A stretch of 64,000 nucleotides of DNA from an uncultured Clostridia bacterium (GTDB lineage Bacteria; Bacillota; Clostridia; Oscillospirales; Acutalibacteraceae): contig CALAUI010000024.1 in assembly GCA_937892115.1 (NCBI GenBank), forward strand, positions 1-64,000, read 5' to 3'. Below are positions 59,631 through 64,000 of this stretch, piece after piece. The first letter of the stretch is position 1. Each line of letters opens with the position of its first letter. The position numbers were made by a program, and so were the translations under genes. Under the pieces are notes generated by a model. It made no database searches and was not told where the DNA came from. It saw only the letters and a program-made list of their open reading frames with translations.

Positions 59631-60803
59631 TTATCGGTATCTGCATACAGAACCGTTTTCAAGTGTATATATACCCGAGTTTGAAATAAGCACCGTGCCC
59701 ACGTCACCGGAGCAAAGGTAGTTTGACCTCTTTTCTCCCGACGTCGAATACATGATTACTTCATTACCCAGTACAAATGCCAGTCGTGAGCCCTTTATGT
59801 CCGCGCTGTCGGGCATGTAATCAAGCTCAAATTCCTTAAGATTCTTGCCCGAAGGCGGAACGGTGACCACTTTGATTTTTGAGCCGCCGAATTCCTTGTA
59901 GCAAAGCAGAACGCTGCCCTTAAGGTCGGAATCAATATATGAAAGCGCATCGTCAGCGTACGTGATCTCCGTCAGTTTTTCGCCTCTGCTGTTAAAAATC
60001 ACCGTCCTGTTATCTCCCACCGCGACTATTTTGCCCGCAGGTGAGCAGAACACTCTGAGTACGGTGGTCCCGGGAAGCTTTATGTCAAAATCCGCTTCCT
60101 TTTTTGAAGTCCTGAAAAGGATGATTCTCGAATAAAGCTCCGCGTTATTCACGCCGACGGCGGATATAACGAGCTTTTTGCCCGTATCGGACAGAGCAAG
60201 GGACGAAATATATTCCTTGGCACAGTGCCACTCAAAATCAAGCTTACCGCGAGGAGTAAACACCTTTGCCACGCTCTGTGTATTCTCTGTCGCAAAGGAA
60301 TAAGCAACGGTACCGTCCTTGCCTACACACGCCACCTTGATGGGATTTTTCTCTTCAAAATTCTCAAGCTTTTTGGTGCGGCTGATAAGGTACGCCTTGC
60401 ACGCGGTATTGCTGTAAACAAGTGCCCTGCCGTTAAAGGAAGTGACTCTCGTATCTGCCCAGTCTACGTGAAAATCCTGCAGATGTGCCGCATTCTGGGA
60501 TAAGACCGTGATTCCCGTGGTTGAGACCACAAGGGGTTTGTCGCCGATAAGCATAAGCTTGTCAAGGGCAAGCACGTCCTCGCTGTAAGGATAGCCGGCA
60601 CTTTCACCGAAGGTTTTCGGGATAGCATTGAAGGTATCCGCGGTATTGGACCTTCGCACCTTGCCGATTGCCGCGTAATATACGGCAACGATTCCTATCA
60701 CAAGAAGTACGGCTATGGGTATTCTCAGTTTTCTGAGATATGCCTTTACGGTTGCCTTCTGCTTTTCCTTTTTGATATTAACTTTGTTTTTGCCTGATGC
60801 CAC
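59631..60803 (-). CDS. DUF5711-type membrane-anchored beta-propeller protein
   Basis: A 390-residue protein: basic cytoplasmic N-terminus (1-26), one membrane helix (about 28-48), and an outer domain of repeated short strand blocks such as LALSDTGKKLVISAVG and RVFCSPAGKIVAVGDN, which read as WD-like or PQQ-like propeller blades. This organisation matches the DUF5711 family of Clostridia, whose function is unknown. It lies between truA and pgsA with gaps of 11 and 13 nt. Confidence 0.75.
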   Translation of the reverse strand: MASGKNKVNIKKEKQKATVKAYLRKLRIPIAVLLVIGIVAVYYAAIGKVRRSNTADTFNAIPKTFGESAGYPYSEDVLALDKLMLIGDKPLVVSTTGITVLSQNAAHLQDFHVDWADTRVTSFNGRALVYSNTACKAYLISRTKKLENFEEKNPIKVACVGKDGTVAYSFATENTQSVAKVFTPRGKLDFEWHCAKEYISSLALSDTGKKLVISAVGVNNAELYSRIILFRTSKKEADFDIKLPGTTVLRVFCSPAGKIVAVGDNRTVIFNSRGEKLTEITYADDALSYIDSDLKGSVLLCYKEFGGSKIKVVTVPPSGKNLKEFELDYMPDSADIKGSRLAFVLGNEVIMYSTSGEKRSNYLCSGDVGTVLISNSGIYTLENGSVCRYR

Positions 60804-60814
60804 CGTATCACCTC

Positions 60815-61549
60815 TCAGTAAACGATTCTGTTAAGGTACAGTCCCTCGGGCTTTGCGGTTATGCCCGCACGGTTTCTGTCCTTTGAGAGTAGAATCTCAT
60901 CTATCGTATCGGGCTTGATTTTTCCTGCCGAAATATCAAGCAGGGTGCCCACCATGATTCTCACCATATTGTAGAGGAAACCGTTTGCCTCAACTCTGAA
61001 AATGACCATATCGCCTTCGCGGTAAACCTCCGCGTTTGTTACGGTACGCACCGTATCCTCCACACTGCTACCCGAAGCACAGAATGCGCTGAAGTCGCAG
61101 GTGCCGATAAATTGCTTTGCCTGTCGGTTGAGAAATTCCTCGTCAAGGGGATATTTGTGCTGATATGAATATTTGTGAAGAAAAGGATTCTTTACGGGAG
61201 AATTCCAGATTTTATAGATGTATTCCTTTGACTTGCAGTCATAACGGGCGTGAAATTCAAAATTCACTTCCTCACATTTCATTACGGAAATATCTTCGGG
61301 AAGCACCGCATTGAGAGCGGTGACGAATTTTGAGCACTCTATCTCGCTTTCCGTCCTGATATTGCAGCAGTACATATTCGCATGAACGCCCGCATCGGTC
61401 CTGGAGCATCCGACTATATTGCCGCGGCTGCCCGTAATACGCTCAATGGCATCCTGCATGGTCTGCTGAACGGTGACCGCATTTTCCTGGACCTGCCAGC
61501 CGTGATAATTACTGCCGTCAAAAGAAATTGTAAGTAACAGATTACGCAT
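60815..61549 (-). CDS. truA: tRNA pseudouridine(38-40) synthase TruA
   Basis: A 244-residue pseudouridine synthase modifying positions 38-40 of the tRNA anticodon arm. The catalytic Asp52 is in CSRTDAGVHA; SFDGSNYHGWQ and FLYNMVRIMVGTLLDI are other hallmarks. It follows ecfT by 9 nt, the order seen in most Firmicutes. Confidence 0.96.
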   Translation of the reverse strand: MRNLLLTISFDGSNYHGWQVQENAVTVQQTMQDAIERITGSRGNIVGCSRTDAGVHANMYCCNIRTESEIECSKFVTALNAVLPEDISVMKCEEVNFEFHARYDCKSKEYIYKIWNSPVKNPFLHKYSYQHKYPLDEEFLNRQAKQFIGTCDFSAFCASGSSVEDTVRTVTNAEVYREGDMVIFRVEANGFLYNMVRIMVGTLLDISAGKIKPDTIDEILLSKDRNRAGITAKPEGLYLNRIVY

Positions 61550-61558
61550 AGTAAATCC

Positions 61559-62434
61559 TCAGATGATCTGCTTGAAAAACAGCATTCCGAATATTGAAAA
61601 TGTTTCGTGCTTCGCAAAATAATTCAGTACGATGATGCCTGCCGCAAAGGCAATGCAAACGAAAAGACAGACCAGATCTCCCGCTTTCATTTTCATCTGC
61701 TTCATTCTCGTTCTGCCCTCACCGCCCGTGTAACAGCGGCAGGTCATTGCGAGAGCAAGCTCGTAAGCTCTTCTGAAGGATGAAACCATGAGGGGTATGA
61801 AAATGGGGACAAGCGCCTTTGCCCTCTCAATGATGCCTCCCGTTTCAAGGTCGGCACCTCTCGCCTTCTGGGCATTCATTATCCTCTCTATTTCTTCAAT
61901 GAGAGTGGGAATGAATCTGAGGGCAAGAGTCATCATCATGGCGAGGGTATGCACCTTGATATGAAAAACTTTAAGGGGCGAAAGAAGTCTTTCAAGAGCA
62001 TCCGTCAGCATGGTCGGAGTAGTGGTATACGTCAGCAGAGAGCTGACAACGACCAACGCAACGATTCTTACCATGGTGAATACCGCAGTATATACGCCCT
62101 TATCCCATATTTCAAATTTTCCCTTCAGGAACGAAAGCCACAGAACGTCACCGTTTTCAACCGTGCCGTGTGTATAGAAAATGTTGAGAAGGGCGGTGAA
62201 TATGAGAATAATAAGCACGGGCTTTATGCTTCTGAATATCACCTTGAGAGGCACTCCCGAAAGAGCAGCCGCAATCACGGTAAGAAGCACTATGACCGCC
62301 AGGGATGCGAAGCTTTTACACACAAACATGAATACGATGAGTGCAAAGGTCAGCACCAGCTTCATTCTGGGGTCCATACGGTGAAGAACGGATTTGCCGG
62401 GGTAATACTGACCGAAGGTAATGTCACGTATCAT
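61559..62434 (-). CDS. ecfT: Energy-coupling factor transporter transmembrane protein EcfT
   Basis: A 291-residue membrane scaffold that links S components to the EcfA ATPases. It opens with FGQYYPGKSVLHRMDPRMKL, has about five to six hydrophobic helices, and carries the two coupling-helix motifs of the form A-R-G (MNAQKARGADLETGG near residue 190 and the later LAMTCRCYTGG). It overlaps ecfA2 by 4 bp. Confidence 0.95.
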   Translation of the reverse strand: MIRDITFGQYYPGKSVLHRMDPRMKLVLTFALIVFMFVCKSFASLAVIVLLTVIAAALSGVPLKVIFRSIKPVLIILIFTALLNIFYTHGTVENGDVLWLSFLKGKFEIWDKGVYTAVFTMVRIVALVVVSSLLTYTTTPTMLTDALERLLSPLKVFHIKVHTLAMMMTLALRFIPTLIEEIERIMNAQKARGADLETGGIIERAKALVPIFIPLMVSSFRRAYELALAMTCRCYTGGEGRTRMKQMKMKAGDLVCLFVCIAFAAGIIVLNYFAKHETFSIFGMLFFKQII

Positions 62435-63297
62435 ACCGACCGCCTCCCTTCAATGAGAGCGCGGATTATTTCCGTTCCCTTATCAACGGAATAAACATTT
62501 TCGGGTACGTCAAAGCCGAGAGCGTGGAGACGGGAGAATATCCGTGTGATTTCGGGTACGTCAAGTCCCATACCCTGAAGCTCGTCACAGCGTGAAAATA
62601 CCTCGTCCACCGTGCCGTTCATGGCAATCATACCGTCATTGACAACGATTACTCTGTCTGCGATTTTTGCTATGTCCTCCATACTGTGGGAAACTATTAC
62701 CACGGTACAGCCGGTTTTTCTGCGATAGTCCGTAATAAGCTTTATGAGTTCCTTCCTGCCTGCCGGGTCAAGTCCCGCGGCGGGCTCGTCAAAAACAAGA
62801 ACGGAGGGCTCCATTGCCATCACGCCGGCAATGGCGGCTCTTCTCTTTTCTCCGCCCGACAAATCAAAGGGGGATTTTTCAAGCATTTCGGCTGTAAGGC
62901 CGACGTACGATGCCGCAGCTGCAACCCTGCGCTTTATTTCATCGGCATCCAGCTTCATGTTTTTGGGACCGAAGGCAATATCCTTTGCCACCGTTTCTTC
63001 AAAAAGCTGATACTCGGGATACTGGAAGCAAAGTCCCACCTTAAAACGAGACTGTCTGAGGGTTTCCTTGCTTTCTCTTATGTCTGTTCCGTCAATGAGG
63101 ACTTTGCCCGAGGTGGGCTTCAGAAGTCCGTTGAAATGAGAAATAAGAGTGCTTTTACCCGATCCGGTATGGCCGATAATGCCCACAAGCTCGCCCTGCT
63201 CTATGGTCAGGTTGATATCCTTCAGTGCTGTTACCTGAGAGGGCGTACCCTCCGAGTAGCAGTAGGTTACGTTTTGCAGTTCAATGGCGTGACTCAT
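62431..63297 (-). CDS. ecfA2: Energy-coupling factor transporter ATP-binding protein EcfA2
   Basis: A 288-residue ABC ATPase. Walker A GHTGSGKST (near residue 41), Q-loop FQYPEYQLFEETV, signature LSGGEKRR, Walker B VLVFDEPAAGLD and switch His in VIVSHSMEDIA. The pair with EcfA1 powers vitamin uptake with interchangeable S components, one of which is encoded at 22450. It overlaps both neighbours by 4 bp. Confidence 0.96.
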   Translation of the reverse strand: MSHAIELQNVTYCYSEGTPSQVTALKDINLTIEQGELVGIIGHTGSGKSTLISHFNGLLKPTSGKVLIDGTDIRESKETLRQSRFKVGLCFQYPEYQLFEETVAKDIAFGPKNMKLDADEIKRRVAAAASYVGLTAEMLEKSPFDLSGGEKRRAAIAGVMAMEPSVLVFDEPAAGLDPAGRKELIKLITDYRRKTGCTVVIVSHSMEDIAKIADRVIVVNDGMIAMNGTVDEVFSRCDELQGMGLDVPEITRIFSRLHALGFDVPENVYSVDKGTEIIRALIEGRRSV

Positions 63298-64000
63298 ACC
63301 GCTTCACCTCCCAGAAGAGATGAAATTTTACTGACACATTCGTCTGCGGTAAGCACACATTCCTTTATGCCCAGATTGCGGCACAGCTCAGTTGAATCGG
63401 GAACATCCAGCTTGTGTGAACGAAGGAAATCAACCTTTGAGAAGACCTCTTCCGGCGTGCCGTCGTCGATTATCCTGCCGCTGTCCATAACGATGATTCT
63501 GTCTGCAAGGGCGGCCTCCTCCATAAAATGGGTAATCAGCACAACTGTAATACCCATTTCCCTGTTGAGCCGCTGAACGGTCCTGATAACCTCTTTTCTG
63601 CCCATGGGGTCAAGCATTGCAGTGGGCTCGTCAAGGATGATGCATTCGGTCTGCATTGCGATTACACCCGCAATGGCAACTCTCTGCTTCTGTCCTCCGG
63701 AAAGCTTGTGCGGCTCTCTCTCACGCAGGTCATACATATTGACACTTCTGAGAGCGTCGTCAACTCTCCTGCGGATTTCGGAGGGCTCGATTCCCAGATT
63801 TTCGGGGCCGAAGGCAACGTCGTCCTCCACCACGGTGGCGACTATCTGGTTATCGGGGTTCTGAAACACCATACCCACTATACGGCGGATTTCGTCGCCC
63901 TTTTCCTCGGTGTCGGCGGTAATGCCCTTTACGGTTACCGTCCCCTCGGTGGGCTCGAAAATGGCGTTGCACAGTCTTGCCAGCGTACTCTTACCCGAGC
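63294..64000 (-). CDS. ecfA1: Energy-coupling factor transporter ATP-binding protein EcfA1, 5' end outside window
   Basis: A partial ABC ATPase of about 235 visible residues. The frame runs to the right window edge, where the first visible residues are the end of Walker A (SGKST), so about 40 N-terminal residues are missing. Q-loop FQNPDNQIVATVVEDDVAFG, signature LSGGQKQR, Walker B IILDEPTAMLD and VLITHFMEEA are present. An internal ATG at 63876-63878 lies in GMVFQN and is not the true start. In Firmicutes rplQ usually precedes this gene. Confidence 0.95.
   Translation of the reverse strand, partial: SGKSTLARLCNAIFEPTEGTVTVKGITADTEEKGDEIRRIVGMVFQNPDNQIVATVVEDDVAFGPENLGIEPSEIRRRVDDALRSVNMYDLREREPHKLSGGQKQRVAIAGVIAMQTECIILDEPTAMLDPMGRKEVIRTVQRLNREMGITVVLITHFMEEAALADRIIVMDSGRIIDDGTPEEVFSKVDFLRSHKLDVPDSTELCRNLGIKECVLTADECVSKISSLLGGEAV

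Noticed and set aside
62686..63576. 296-codon plus-strand frame across ecfA2 and ecfA1
   Set aside because: Antisense to two genes with complete ABC motifs; it crosses their junction and has no independent support.
63876..63878. Internal ATG as start of ecfA1
   Set aside because: The reading frame continues to the window edge and encodes the end of Walker A upstream of this codon, so the true start is outside the window.

Overview
This window looks like a chromosomal segment of a Gram-positive anaerobe of the class Clostridia, most likely a gut member of the Oscillospirales/Ruminococcaceae. The evidence is the Firmicutes-type gene order rimP-nusA-ylxR-ylxQ-infB-rbfA-nrnA, strong AGGAGG ribosome binding sites, a HisZ-dependent short HisG, the ecfA1-ecfA2-ecfT-truA order, a zinc-finger ClpE, a DUF5711 protein and secreted carbohydrate-active enzymes. 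The genus is an inference. No prophage, CRISPR array, rRNA operon or intact insertion sequence was seen. One tRNA gene, tRNA-Arg(CCG), is present.

Layout. 1-333: an unusual nested array of small palindromes, then a bidirectional terminator. 334-4022 (minus): mnmA, a RodA/FtsW-type glycosyltransferase and its class B penicillin-binding protein. 4140-6665 (plus): a PHP phosphoesterase and mgtE, separated by a structured leader with a hairpin that hides the mgtE ribosome binding site. 6697-12776 (plus): the translation/transcription operon rimP-nusA-ylxR-ylxQ-infB-rbfA-nrnA, with a terminator-like hairpin in its leader. 12814-21231: tRNA-Arg, a tRNA-tail-like structured element, then accessory genes (patatin, EamA transporter, a 1140-residue secreted beta-helix/esterase fusion, MATE exporter, ECF sigma/anti-sigma pair). 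21287-24403 (minus): split ChrA pair, an ECF-transporter S component, a hemolysin-III-family protein and a YfbR-like HD hydrolase.

24548-33021 (plus) is a complete histidine operon led by a TrpR-family regulator whose promoter carries three 8-bp tandem repeats: regulator-hisZ-hisG-hisD-hisC-hisB-hisH-hisA-hisF-hisIE, then a GDPD-fold protein. No dedicated histidinol-phosphatase is included. 33064-37324: a MarR regulator with two inverted-repeat operators drives a heterodimeric ABC exporter. 37335-43957 (minus): HAD hydrolase, mfd, a beta-lactamase-family serine hydrolase and an unknown membrane protein. 44127-48955 (plus): polA, rimI, tsaD and an unknown membrane-anchored protein.

49006-64000 is one minus-strand run of 13 genes with no gap above 32 nt. 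It begins with the housekeeping genes ecfA1 (cut by the window edge), ecfA2, ecfT, truA, a DUF5711 gene, pgsA and clpE. It continues into a six-gene block: a natural fusion of a TIM-barrel sugar isomerase with a Gfo/Idh/MocA dehydrogenase, a second Gfo/Idh/MocA dehydrogenase, an SDR oxidoreductase, two secreted purple-acid-phosphatase-like enzymes and a GDPD. This block is the best candidate for an undescribed system. Its content suggests stripping phosphate from a phosphorylated polyol or sugar outside the cell and isomerising and oxidising the carbon skeleton inside. The substrate cannot be told from the sequence.

Coding starts were moved inward from the longest frame wherever an internal ATG had a clearly better ribosome binding site; each case is stated in its entry. 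Family assignments come from motif reading without database searches.
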